Shown: positions 8,691 through 17,244 of the stretch, piece after piece
How positions within the stretch are numbered: the first letter of the stretch is position 1
How the letters are laid out: each line of letters opens with the position of its first letter
Source: Mucilaginibacter pineti
Lineage (GTDB): Bacteria > Bacteroidota > Bacteroidia > Sphingobacteriales > Sphingobacteriaceae
Length of the DNA: 64,000 bases
Reading direction: 5' to 3'
Assembly (NCBI RefSeq): GCF_900101875.1
Contig: NZ_FNAI01000001.1
Coordinates: 682,001-746,000, forward strand
Notes under the pieces: model-generated
The model's database searches: none
What the model was told of the DNA's origin: nothing
The model's input: only the letters and a program-made list of their open reading frames with translations
Program-made: the position numbers and the translations under genes

Positions 8691-9584
8691 ATGCGAAAAA
8701 ACATCGGTTCGATTCCTGTAAATAAATTTGGTGACGAGTTCAACTCGGGTTTCACCATTGAGAGAATTGATTTTGAATATTTACCTTATCTTGGAGACTG
8801 GGAACAACCCGAGCGACACGACCGCCATTCCTTTTTCCTACTCGAAAAAGGGGCTGTGAATATGGAAATTGATTTTCACCGATATGAAATTCATTCGCCG
8901 GCTGTCATCTATATGCATCCTGACCAGGTACACCGGATCATTTCATTTGAAAAGGTTACCGTTAGCGCCTGGGCTATCAATGATGAAAACCTGAAGCCTG
9001 AATATCTGAAATTGCTGGAAAACATCACTCCTGCATCCCCTATATCGTTAAACATCGAAACGTCTGCGTTGTTCTCCGAAGCGGTATCTCTCTGCATTAA
9101 ATTCGCAGAACGAAAAATGGATCGACTCCATCATTCCCTGTTGAAAGATCACTGTAATGCACTCGTCGGGTTAGTAATTTCATCGCACTTGGATCAATCT
9201 TCATCAGCTGACAAGCTATCCAGATTAGAACTCGTTACCAAAGCCTTCCGGGAGATATTAGCACTTCATTTTATCCAGCTTAAACGCCCCACGGACTACG
9301 CAAAAAGGCTTCACCTGTCTACACCTTACCTTAATGAATGCGTAAAAAATACAACCGGTCATTCCGTTTCCTATCACATCCAGCAACGTGTTATCCTGGA
9401 AGCTAAACGTTTACTCTATCATTCTGACCATTCGCTTAAAGAAATCGCTGCAGCGTTGGGTTATGATGATTATCCATACTTTTCAAGACTATTCACCAAA
9501 GTTGCAGGTATGACTCCTTTGGCGTTTCGCGCTAAGAACCTCGATCAGTCCAAGGTTTACACTGTTTCACCCTATACCGCTTGA
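8691..9584 (+). CDS. AraC-family transcriptional regulator
   Basis: The N-terminal half (about 1-150) is a cupin-like sensing domain with HSFFLLEKGAVNMEI and an HPDQVHR metal/ligand-type motif. The C-terminal 100 residues hold the two AraC helix-turn-helix motifs: YAKRLHLSTPYLNECVK and then LKEIAAALGYDDYPYFSRLF. I chose the ATG at 8691 (297 aa). The TTG at 8637 would add an unlikely basic extension. The flavin monooxygenase gene follows 42 bases downstream and is the obvious candidate target. Confidence 0.88.
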   Translation: MRKNIGSIPVNKFGDEFNSGFTIERIDFEYLPYLGDWEQPERHDRHSFFLLEKGAVNMEIDFHRYEIHSPAVIYMHPDQVHRIISFEKVTVSAWAINDENLKPEYLKLLENITPASPISLNIETSALFSEAVSLCIKFAERKMDRLHHSLLKDHCNALVGLVISSHLDQSSSADKLSRLELVTKAFREILALHFIQLKRPTDYAKRLHLSTPYLNECVKNTTGHSVSYHIQQRVILEAKRLLYHSDHSLKEIAAALGYDDYPYFSRLFTKVAGMTPLAFRAKNLDQSKVYTVSPYTA

Positions 9585-9626
9585 TTGATATGATGTTGCT
9601 TTGCATCAACAAAAAGCGTATAGAAA

Positions 9627-10751
9627 ATGAAAATACCAAAAAATAAAAAAGTACTGATTTCGGGTGCAAGTTTCGCAGGACTTTCAACTGCTTATTGGAT
9701 GAATAAATTCGGTTACCATGTAACTGTCATTGAGATTGCCGGCAGTCTCAAAAAGGGGGGCACACCTGTCAACATACTGGGAAATACTATCGACATCGTG
9801 AAACGTATGGGGTTGTTCGAACAAATCGAGTCAAATAGGCTTATCATGGAAAGGATGGAGTTCAAAAATGCCGATGATGTTACTGAAAGATTAGACTTCA
9901 TTCAAAAAAATCACGATGAGCGCGGAGAAGTAGAATACGAGATTGAACGGGATGTACTGTTAGACATCATGCATGAGGCGATCAAAGATGATGTTGAGTT
10001 CATTTATGGCGAATGTATTACCAACTTGGCGCAAACTAATGATCACATTGAAGTTACCTTTCAGCATGGATCAAAACAGGCATTTGATTTGGTATTCGGC
10101 TGCGACGGTATTCATTCTGCCGTCCGGAAATATTGGTTTGGAGCGGAAGCAGAGTTTTCGCATTTCCTGCAAACCTACTTCTCTATTACCATTGTGAATA
10201 AGTTACTCATCCCCGAAAATACAATACAAATGTACAGTGAACCGGGTAAGACCGTAATGCTGAATGCATACAACAATAAAACAGATATCTGTCTTGCCTT
10301 TTTTTCAGAGCATGAAATCCCTTATGACTACCGGAACGAAGAACAGCAGCGAAAAATCATTCAGGATCAGTTTAAAGGAACAGGCTGGCGAACATCAGAA
10401 TTACTGGAAGAAGTGCATCACTCGGCAACTTTTTACTTTGACAAACTATGTCAAATGAAAATGCCGTCCTGGACAAAAGGCAGTGTAGCACTGGTTGGTG
10501 ATGCGGGTTATTGTGCTTCACCGGCCGCGGGCAGAGGCGGATCGCTGGCAATAGACGGGGCCGCTGCGCTAGCCGATGCTTTCCAAAAACACCACGGCAA
10601 TTTTGAACCGGCATTTCAGGAATACAATATCAGCTTCCGCCCTTTCATAGAGGAATTGCAGGGGGATGTGATCAATTTCGGCCTGGATATGCTAATTCCA
10701 AAAACTGAAGAAGCTGTTAACAAACGAAATAGAGAAGGCTTTGGCTTTTAG
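9627..10751 (+). CDS. FAD-dependent monooxygenase (PHBH/TetX-like class A)
   Basis: The protein (374 aa) has the FAD Rossmann motif GASFAG at 13-18 (a variant of GxGxxG), an ERD motif in EIERDVLLDIM, a GCDGIHSAVR DG-type motif and the second FAD motif VALVGDAGYCASPAAGRGG. These are the marks of single-component flavoprotein hydroxylases that use NAD(P)H and O2. Candidate substrates are aromatic compounds or antibiotics. Although TetX-like in layout, nothing visible shows tetracycline activity. The C-terminus lacks an extra thioredoxin-like domain. Control by the upstream AraC protein is inferred from adjacency. Confidence 0.85.
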   Translation: MKIPKNKKVLISGASFAGLSTAYWMNKFGYHVTVIEIAGSLKKGGTPVNILGNTIDIVKRMGLFEQIESNRLIMERMEFKNADDVTERLDFIQKNHDERGEVEYEIERDVLLDIMHEAIKDDVEFIYGECITNLAQTNDHIEVTFQHGSKQAFDLVFGCDGIHSAVRKYWFGAEAEFSHFLQTYFSITIVNKLLIPENTIQMYSEPGKTVMLNAYNNKTDICLAFFSEHEIPYDYRNEEQQRKIIQDQFKGTGWRTSELLEEVHHSATFYFDKLCQMKMPSWTKGSVALVGDAGYCASPAAGRGGSLAIDGAAALADAFQKHHGNFEPAFQEYNISFRPFIEELQGDVINFGLDMLIPKTEEAVNKRNREGFGF

Positions 10752-11007
10752 TATTATGGCTTGCCGTAAATATCTGCGCTTTAACTTTAAAATAATCACA
10801 GAAAAATATTACCGGCTGTATGATAAAACCTGATCTAAATGCATAGGCATTCTACTAAATGTGACGGTGCAAAGCAAAACCTTATTAGAATAATTACCAA
10901 TAAAATCATACTTAGAAAAGTGGCTAAATTGTTTGTTAATTGTTATATTCTGCATCATTGTTTAATTTAAGTATCTGATCAAAGCTATTTTTCGTGTAAT
11001 TTACGTC

Positions 11008-11298
11008 ATGAATACGCTAACGGAATTTAAGGCCTCATTGAATTTGGAGCAGCCCGGCAGTAATCTTTCTGTGCAGTTGAAAAGTCTTTGGTATGATGCT
11101 AAGGGTGATTGGAACAAAGCCCATGCCCAGGTTGATCATCTTAAAGATCAGCAATCGGCATGGGTTCACGCTTACCTGCATCGAAAAGAAGGCGATAGTG
11201 GGAATGCAGGTTACTGGTATGGCAAAGCACGACAAATACTTCCTAATATATCGTTAGATGTGGAATGGGAGCAATTAGTTGTACATTTTCTTCAATAG
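11008..11298 (+). CDS. Small conserved-looking hypothetical protein, 96 aa
   Basis: This soluble protein of 96 residues is rich in Trp and Tyr. Its middle reads SLWYDAKGDWNKAHAQVDHL and then SAWVHAYLHRKEGDSGNAGYW. The spacing suggests two short helical hairpins like degenerate TPR repeats, but I cannot assign a family. It has no signal peptide. It is followed 38 bases later by the Crp/Fnr gene on the same strand. I believe similar proteins occur in other bacteria, but this is unverified. Confidence 0.7.
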   Translation: MNTLTEFKASLNLEQPGSNLSVQLKSLWYDAKGDWNKAHAQVDHLKDQQSAWVHAYLHRKEGDSGNAGYWYGKARQILPNISLDVEWEQLVVHFLQ

Positions 11299-11336
11299 AT
11301 AATCTTTATTGACTCTTTTTAATATTTGGTCTGGGA

Positions 11337-11915
11337 ATGAATCTGCTCATTGAAAATATCAGGACTTATGTGCCGCTGTCAGCGGCAGACGAAAAAGCAA
11401 TAAGAGAATTGTTTCATCGGAAAGAATTTCAAAAGGAGGAACATTTACTGAAAGCTGGGCAGGTTTGCCGGCGCCTGATCTTTCTGGAGCAGGGATTGGT
11501 GAGGTATTACCTGTCCGATAACGGCGACGAGCAAACCAACTATTTTAATAAAGAAAAGGAATGGGTCTGCGATTACCCAAGTTTTCTGCCGAAAGTGTCC
11601 TCAACCGTTAACATACAGGCTTTGGAGCCGGTCATCGCCTGGACGATCAGCTACGATGATCTGCAAATCTTTTATCGGGAGGTTCAGTATGGCGAGCGGT
11701 TTGGGCGCGTAGGGATCGAGCAGGTTTTTGTTAATATTATCAAGCAGGTCACCTCACTTTATACAGATAAACCGGAGGTACGTTATGAAAAATTCCTGCG
11801 ATCCTATTTTGATATAGCTCAGCGAATACCACAGTATTACATTGCTTCTTACGTCGGTGTCAAACCCCAGTCCTTAAGCCGGATACGTAAACGTATCGCA
11901 GGTCTGCGTTATTAA
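11337..11915 (+). CDS. Crp/Fnr-family transcriptional regulator
   Basis: The protein (192 aa) has a cyclic-nucleotide-binding-like beta barrel (about 20-115, with HLLKAGQVCRRLIFLEQGLVRYYL) and a C-terminal winged helix ending IASYVGVKPQSLSRIRKRI. It lacks the Cys cluster of true Fnr and the Arg-Ser pocket expected for cAMP binding, as is usual for the many Bacteroidota Crp-like regulators, so its signal is unknown. It is followed closely by the DUF4267 gene, which may be its partner or target. Confidence 0.88.
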   Translation: MNLLIENIRTYVPLSAADEKAIRELFHRKEFQKEEHLLKAGQVCRRLIFLEQGLVRYYLSDNGDEQTNYFNKEKEWVCDYPSFLPKVSSTVNIQALEPVIAWTISYDDLQIFYREVQYGERFGRVGIEQVFVNIIKQVTSLYTDKPEVRYEKFLRSYFDIAQRIPQYYIASYVGVKPQSLSRIRKRIAGLRY

Positions 11916-11959
11916 CCCTGGTGCATGAAAAGCATTTGCTAACTCAGGACTTTTGTGTC

Positions 11960-12379
11960 ATGAAAACACAAGAGATCAAAAATTCCTGGGGTTTCCGGTC
12001 CGTATCGTTCTGGATGACCTTTTTAGTTGCCGTAGGTATCATCTTCATTGGTCTGAGATTTATCGTCGATCCTCTGGCAGGTTCTACCGGCTTCGGCATA
12101 CCACTTAAAGAGTTGTCTTACGGAAGGATAAAAGGCATACGCGACATATTTTCAGGGCTGGTATTACTCCCCTTCCTGTTTCTAAAAATGCGTATCCCTA
12201 CCGCGTTAGCTTTAACTACTGCCATCATCGTGCCTGCTACTGACTTTTCTATTGTATTATTCACCAATGGCACCGGGGACCTGCAACATCTGCTTATTCA
12301 CGGCTTAACTGTCGTTTATATGGTCATCACCAGCATTTTACTTTTTAAAGCAGGAAGCAATGAACTGTCACATCGTTAG
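11960..12379 (+). CDS. DUF4267 family membrane protein
   Basis: This small membrane protein (139 aa from the chosen ATG) has four hydrophobic segments: VSFWMTFLVAVGIIFIGL, then the segments around IFSGLVLLPFLFLK, TALALTTAIIVPATDF and LTVVYMVITSILLF. The conserved turn GFGIPLKE and the RIKGIRDIFSG stretch are typical of DUF4267. Function is unknown. A GTG at 11921, five bases after the Crp/Fnr stop, would add 13 residues. A strong hairpin follows the stop codon. Confidence 0.78.
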   Translation: MKTQEIKNSWGFRSVSFWMTFLVAVGIIFIGLRFIVDPLAGSTGFGIPLKELSYGRIKGIRDIFSGLVLLPFLFLKMRIPTALALTTAIIVPATDFSIVLFTNGTGDLQHLLIHGLTVVYMVITSILLFKAGSNELSHR

Positions 12380-12398
12380 TTAAACATTATGAAGTTAA

Positions 12399-12431
12399 AA
12401 CTTAAAAGCGGCATTTGGCCGCTTTTAAGTT
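12399..12431. terminator. Bidirectional hairpin between DUF4267 and the SDR remnant
   Basis: AACTTAAAAGCGGC pairs perfectly with GCCGCTTTTAAGTT (14 bp) around the loop ATTTG. It lies 20 bases after the DUF4267 stop and 24 bases beyond the end of the minus-strand SDR relic, so it can serve both strands. Confidence 0.75.
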
Positions 12432-12454
12432 TACTGAGTGATGATCGTTGGTAT

Positions 12455-12670
12455 TTATTTAAATCCGTAGTTGAGGTAGCCGCCATCTACTATTATTTCC
12501 GTCCCCTTAATGAAACTTGCAGCGTCAGAAGCCAGGAACAATACCGTTTTTGCGATCTCATCAAGATTTCCCAACCTTTACGGCGTTGTCGCGGCAGCTA
12601 AATATGCTTTTGTTTCCGGTGGTACAGCATATTCCAGACCGGGGGGACTGGTGCCATTATCGTCATAGAT
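12455..12670 (-). pseudogene. C-terminal remnant of a short-chain dehydrogenase (SDR) with an in-frame stop
   Basis: On the minus strand the frame encodes about 70 residues of the SDR C-terminus: SPPGLEYAVPPE, then an internal TAA (plus-strand 12578-12580), then RLGNLDEIAKTVLFLASDAA, SFIKGTEIIVDGG and a terminal GFK before the stop at 12455. VLFLASD and the closing VDGG are the strongly conserved SDR end motifs. The Rossmann motif and YxxxK catalytic part are absent; the frame is closed by another stop at 12671. The gene has been truncated and has acquired a stop. The overlapping plus-strand frame at 12389-12601 is not a gene. Confidence 0.85.
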
Positions 12671-12722
12671 TTATAACTTAGAACCAACTCAATTGTCACA
12701 CAGCGTCTCTTCTTCCTCTCGT

Positions 12723-15407
12723 TCATTGGGCACTAAGTTTAATCAAACGTAAATGATCTATCATGGCTTGGTTTATCTCACTATTCATATTTTCATTGGC
12801 ATCCCTAAATTGCAATGATATCATGTGCTCACCTTTACTCAGTTTCATTTTAACAACATTGCTATAACCCCAATTACTCCACTCCCCTTTGCCGCGTTGC
12901 GGTAACACTACAGTACCGGCAAATTCCTTATCCACAAATAAACTACGTATAGCACATTTGTTTTCTGTATTAATGGGGCCATTACCATTGGCATATCTAA
13001 AATCAACTGCATAAATTCCGCCTTTGTTAACTTTAACAGATATTTTCAAAGTAAGATTCTTGGTTTTACTGACCTCTACGAAACCGTTGCCCGTAAATCC
13101 TTTATAATCCAGGGCCGACTTATTAGTTAAGCTCTCGGCTTCTATCACCTGGGCTGAGTTTGCAGGTATTACCTGCATCGGTTCGCTGGCGAATGAATTA
13201 ATGCCTTTTCTATCAACAGAAACAACCTGGTATTCTGCATACTCACCTGCATTTACAGGATAACTTAGCGTACTATTTTTAACTATAAGCCCACCATTCT
13301 TAATGACCCGGTAGCCGACCGCCTTTTCGACCTTTGGCCAGGTAAGTTTCCCCTTTGCATAAGTGACAACCGGCGTTTCCGGTGCTGTGTAATTTGGTTG
13401 CAAATTACTTTTTCCATTAACTACATTGTTAGCTAATATAATGTTGATGTTATGTTCTCCATTTAAACCGGCAGGAATAATACCATTTGTTATCGTTGTG
13501 CCATCCAGCGTGATCCTTTTAACCTGGTTGCCATAACCTGTCATGCTGATATTAAGCCAGGAATCACGATATTTAAAATGATCCAAAGAACGCGTACCAG
13601 CCAATGCTTTCGGCACAAAAGGCTTAAACTGTAAACTGCCCTCGTTATAATGAATGCCGAATAATACCTTATAAACTAATGCGATATTTCCTGATAAGCT
13701 CCACAACATATTGCTGCTGTTAATTTGGGTACCTGCAAAATCACCATCGCTGGCTACAAAATTCTCTTTATTGGTAAGCCACAGCGAGACCGGGCGGTAT
13801 ATAGCACTGATTGCCCTTATCACTGATTCCTCGTTCCCTGCTTTAGCCGATGCCATAGCCCAATAAGCCTCTACAAATGGCCATACGGCGTTGTTATGGT
13901 ACGGCAGTATATTGGGGATCTGCGGATAAATGCAAGGGATACCAAACTCATTTACCGGAGTATTGCCTATAACGCTTTGTTGTTTACCGGCATCTGCCGC
14001 GTCAAACAGTACTGCAAGGGCCTCGCCCAACGCTTCTGATCGTGGTGATACCGTTTTATAGTTACGACCATAAAGGTATTGACCATAGTAGCCTTTTGTT
14101 GGCAGCCATAGATTATTCAACCCTTTTTTGATGATATTGGCTTGTTGAGTGTAGCTCGCAGTGGCATTTTTATCACTCAATAAGCCAGCCATCGCGGCCA
14201 ACACTTTATTTGCTTGATAATGTACCACACTGGTTCCCAAACACTCTGATTCATAAATATCGGCGGGCTGCATCCATCTTGGGTAGGTTTCCTCGCGCCA
14301 ATCCAAAAATGAGGATTCGCCGCGGGCAAGTCCTGTTTTGCTATCGTATACATTAAGGGTATCATCGGCGGCAGACTGCTTAATAATGACATAGGCCTTT
14401 TGCAGCCAGTCACGGTCGCCGGTTACTTTGTAAACCTCCCAGGCTGCTACCGCCCATATCATCCTGTCTGACGACACCGGGTAAGCGCCGCCTGTACCGG
14501 TATCTTGTATAATGCGGCCGTTTTTTACCTTTCGCATCAGGCTGTAAATGGCCACTTTGGGTTGCAGAATGGCCATGGATAGGATAATACTATAACTGAT
14601 ATCCCTTGTCCAAACACCGCTCCACTCTTTACCGGTGCGAAATGTACTATCAGGTTCAACAGCGTTTTGCATTTCTTCGAGAGACAGGTTATAGACGGCA
14701 TCAGACAATGGATAACCGGAATGATACTGTGGAAAATTACTCACACCCTTAGTGAGTTTCCAGCCTGCGGCAGTGCTGTTGGCATCCTGGGGTTTATTGA
14801 GTACCAGGGTGGTTTCATAAATACCATCGCCATCAGGGTCCTTTAGTTCCAGCTCGGGGCGGTTGTGAATGTTGTTAAAATCCCAGATCATGGGCGCCGT
14901 ATTGCCGGCTACAAATACCCCCTTAAAATCGTCCTTGTAGATTTTATCGCCATTAAAGCAGGTGTAAAACCCTACGGTTTTAAAAGCGTTAAGCATGGCC
15001 TGCATATCTACCCTGATCCTGAAGATGGTCGAGGGTTTAAGGTAGCCACCCGGTGGCACCGCTTTTTTATCAACGTAGCTTTCACCAAATCTGATGACGG
15101 GCGTTTCGTTATCCTGGGCTAAACAACTAAAATGATGATCATTACCCGAGGGCATTTCATTATCCTTACCGTTGATGCTGAACTTAAAATCAACCACCGG
15201 GCTTTTATACAGATTCGCAGGGCTTTGATAGTTGGACTGTAGTTGGGTACGCGAAATCGCACTGGCCGTGTACTTGCCCTGAACCACCCTATTTGGGTAT
15301 ACAGTATAGGCTTTAGATGTGTATATGGGCTTACTGCTTTGCGCCTTCACGTTGCCTGCTGCAAGCAATAAACTAAAAATTAAAGAAAGCTTGTATCTCA
15401 TGAACAT
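12723..15407 (-). CDS. Secreted six-hairpin glycosidase with Fn3 and CBM6/35-like domains
   Basis: A signal peptide ends at about residue 22 (AGNVKAQ). An N-terminal beta-rich region (about 25-230) includes DPDGDGIYET, a calcium-loop-like motif. The (alpha/alpha)6 catalytic region (about 250-600) has EWSGVWTRD (to 269), SSDRMIWAVAAWEVY (312-326), FLDWREETYPRWMQP (367-381) and LPYHNNAVWPFVEAYW. An Fn3-like module (about 685-755) and a C-terminal CBM6/35-like module starting VIEAESL follow. The fold resembles MGH1-like, GH63 or GH125-type enzymes, but I cannot place it in a CAZy family. Its place beside GH66 and SusE/D/C suggests an alpha-glucan-acting exo-enzyme. Met3 is an alternative start. 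Confidence 0.8.
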   Translation of the reverse strand: MFMRYKLSLIFSLLLAAGNVKAQSSKPIYTSKAYTVYPNRVVQGKYTASAISRTQLQSNYQSPANLYKSPVVDFKFSINGKDNEMPSGNDHHFSCLAQDNETPVIRFGESYVDKKAVPPGGYLKPSTIFRIRVDMQAMLNAFKTVGFYTCFNGDKIYKDDFKGVFVAGNTAPMIWDFNNIHNRPELELKDPDGDGIYETTLVLNKPQDANSTAAGWKLTKGVSNFPQYHSGYPLSDAVYNLSLEEMQNAVEPDSTFRTGKEWSGVWTRDISYSIILSMAILQPKVAIYSLMRKVKNGRIIQDTGTGGAYPVSSDRMIWAVAAWEVYKVTGDRDWLQKAYVIIKQSAADDTLNVYDSKTGLARGESSFLDWREETYPRWMQPADIYESECLGTSVVHYQANKVLAAMAGLLSDKNATASYTQQANIIKKGLNNLWLPTKGYYGQYLYGRNYKTVSPRSEALGEALAVLFDAADAGKQQSVIGNTPVNEFGIPCIYPQIPNILPYHNNAVWPFVEAYWAMASAKAGNEESVIRAISAIYRPVSLWLTNKENFVASDGDFAGTQINSSNMLWSLSGNIALVYKVLFGIHYNEGSLQFKPFVPKALAGTRSLDHFKYRDSWLNISMTGYGNQVKRITLDGTTITNGIIPAGLNGEHNINIILANNVVNGKSNLQPNYTAPETPVVTYAKGKLTWPKVEKAVGYRVIKNGGLIVKNSTLSYPVNAGEYAEYQVVSVDRKGINSFASEPMQVIPANSAQVIEAESLTNKSALDYKGFTGNGFVEVSKTKNLTLKISVKVNKGGIYAVDFRYANGNGPINTENKCAIRSLFVDKEFAGTVVLPQRGKGEWSNWGYSNVVKMKLSKGEHMISLQFRDANENMNSEINQAMIDHLRLIKLSAQ

Positions 15408-15421
15408 TTATTTACGAATTC

Positions 15422-17185
15422 TTATTGGTACTCTACAACCACCATATCCCAATACTTCAGCATCGGTAAAGTGAACGTTACCGAATTTCCGGATTGTGTA
15501 TAAGCCAAGGTTTTAGATGCGCCACCATCAACATCGGGCGATGCTACCCATATTTTTTTGATGCTTTTGGTGGATGTAAAATTGAAACGACCATTAATTA
15601 CCGGCACCGGGGAGGTTTGCGTTCCGTTACGGTCGCGCCAGTCAAAATTATTGGCGTTGGCAAAATTGATCAGGTGGATCACTTGTTTGGTACCCAGATC
15701 TCTCCCGATTACCGATACCTGGCCTGTAACGGGCGGAAAGTTGTTTAACCTGGTTTTGCTATCGCCGGCAGTAATGACTGGATTATTGAATGTGCCGCCA
15801 TCGCGTAGCAAATTCTGATAAGCAGTTAAAAAGTCATAATAGCTTACCATGGCCGTCTTCAGGTCATCGCGCATTTGCAGGTTATTATTAGGAAAGTATT
15901 CCTTGCCCAGCATATGCTCGCCCAGTTCCAGGTGCGATCCACCGTGGGCGAAGATCACCGCGTCTGTAAACAATACACCGGGGGTGTTAAAATAACCAGG
16001 GCTGCCTGCCAGGTCATAATCCATATAAGCGGCCAATACGCTTTTCTTGGCCCCGCCGGTTAGGGCGTCATTACTTTTAATAATATCACCCAGGTCTTTA
16101 TAACTTTCATTAGGTGCCCACACTTCCGAATACAGGAAATCAACCGGCGCGCTGGCTATCTGCGGCTGGCCGTATTGGGTTACCGCATTCATCACCAAGG
16201 CTTTGGCCGGCATGGCTAATTTCATCGCTTTAATAAAAGAATTAAAAGCTGTTGGCAAATCAACCGTGCCGCCATTGTAGTTATACAGCGTTTTATCTCG
16301 GTTGCCCAGTTGGTCTATCTGGTAACCGTCAAAGGGGTATACCTGATAAGCTTCCTTGGTTTTGGTGGCCAGGTACTGTTGCCAACCGGTATTTGATGGG
16401 TCGACTATATTCAAGTCGCTTTTAAACAGGGGCTGCGGCAAAGTGGCTATTTCTCTTTTGGTATGGGTGGCATCGTTAAATAAATACCAGTTTTCAGCCA
16501 CCCCATCTGCGGCGGCATCGTTTAAGGCACCATAAGCCAGGTTATAGTGCAGGGTAAGCATATTATAGCTATGCGCGGCATCAATATAGCCTTTCACCGT
16601 AGTGCCGTAATTATCGCGGTTGGCAATATCTTTCCAGCTGGCATCGGGTTGGGCTACGGTTCCGGCAAGTGGCTCATGGTGTTTATATTCCCAATCCTGA
16701 AACTGCACATAGTTCATGTGGTAACGGTTCAATGAACTCATGACCGTTTTAATATCTTCAGCACTCATTTTGCCATAGGCAGATAAAAAAGCATTCCGCG
16801 GGAAACGAGCGGGATCTGATGACACATCAACCGCTATCGTACCGTAAATTTTCTCCTCGTTATCCGTACCGTCAAACAATTCTACCATATAACCAGTAAA
16901 ATCAGTTGCGGGAGCTGTCCATTTCCAGCTGGTACCGGATAAGGTAACCGACTGAACAATCGCCCCGGACTGCTTATACCTGATCTTCACCGTTGCAGGC
17001 AAAGCTTTATCAATGGTAAAGGTGATCTCATCACCTGGCTTGTAAAAGGCTTTATCAGTAGCGATATTGACCAGGTTGCTGGCCATTATGCTTGTTATCA
17101 GCCGGGTATTATCAACCAGTTTATCCTTCTTGCAGCCGCAGCTTATACCTGCAATCATCAATACGCCTATAAAATATAGTTTCAT
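15422..17185 (-). CDS. GH66 family dextranase-like lipoprotein
   Basis: From the ATG at 17185 the protein has 587 residues and opens with a lipoprotein signal (MKLYFIGVLMIAGIS then Cys16). A beta-sandwich domain precedes the TIM barrel. The GH66 core is seen in AFLSAYGKM, YVQFQDWEYKHHEPL, PFDGYQIDQLGNRD (nucleophile candidate Asp291) and DFLYSEVWAPNE (acid/base candidate Glu354). GH66 enzymes are endo-dextranases or cycloisomaltooligosaccharide glucanotransferases acting on alpha-1,6-glucan. The glucanotransferases usually carry a long CBM insertion in the barrel, which is not evident here, so an endo-dextranase is more likely. An upstream in-frame ATG at 17218 would spoil the signal peptide. 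Confidence 0.9.
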   Translation of the reverse strand: MKLYFIGVLMIAGISCGCKKDKLVDNTRLITSIMASNLVNIATDKAFYKPGDEITFTIDKALPATVKIRYKQSGAIVQSVTLSGTSWKWTAPATDFTGYMVELFDGTDNEEKIYGTIAVDVSSDPARFPRNAFLSAYGKMSAEDIKTVMSSLNRYHMNYVQFQDWEYKHHEPLAGTVAQPDASWKDIANRDNYGTTVKGYIDAAHSYNMLTLHYNLAYGALNDAAADGVAENWYLFNDATHTKREIATLPQPLFKSDLNIVDPSNTGWQQYLATKTKEAYQVYPFDGYQIDQLGNRDKTLYNYNGGTVDLPTAFNSFIKAMKLAMPAKALVMNAVTQYGQPQIASAPVDFLYSEVWAPNESYKDLGDIIKSNDALTGGAKKSVLAAYMDYDLAGSPGYFNTPGVLFTDAVIFAHGGSHLELGEHMLGKEYFPNNNLQMRDDLKTAMVSYYDFLTAYQNLLRDGGTFNNPVITAGDSKTRLNNFPPVTGQVSVIGRDLGTKQVIHLINFANANNFDWRDRNGTQTSPVPVINGRFNFTSTKSIKKIWVASPDVDGGASKTLAYTQSGNSVTFTLPMLKYWDMVVVEYQ

Positions 17186-17244
17186 TTGGTGTGTTTTATT
17201 GTATGTTAAAATGTCCACGGTAAAAAAGCGGGGACCAATTATAA

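Noticed and set aside
9627..10751. Tetracycline-inactivating TetX
   Set aside because: The FAD motifs are those of class A monooxygenases in general; no feature specific to TetX could be shown by reading alone.
12389..12601. Plus-strand open frame of 70 codons
   Set aside because: It overlaps the terminator hairpin and the antisense SDR remnant, and its peptide has no coherent features.
8107..12722. Genomic island with att sites at tRNA-Leu(CAA)
   Set aside because: No copy of the tRNA 3' end, no integrase and no transposase were found in the flanking DNA I read.
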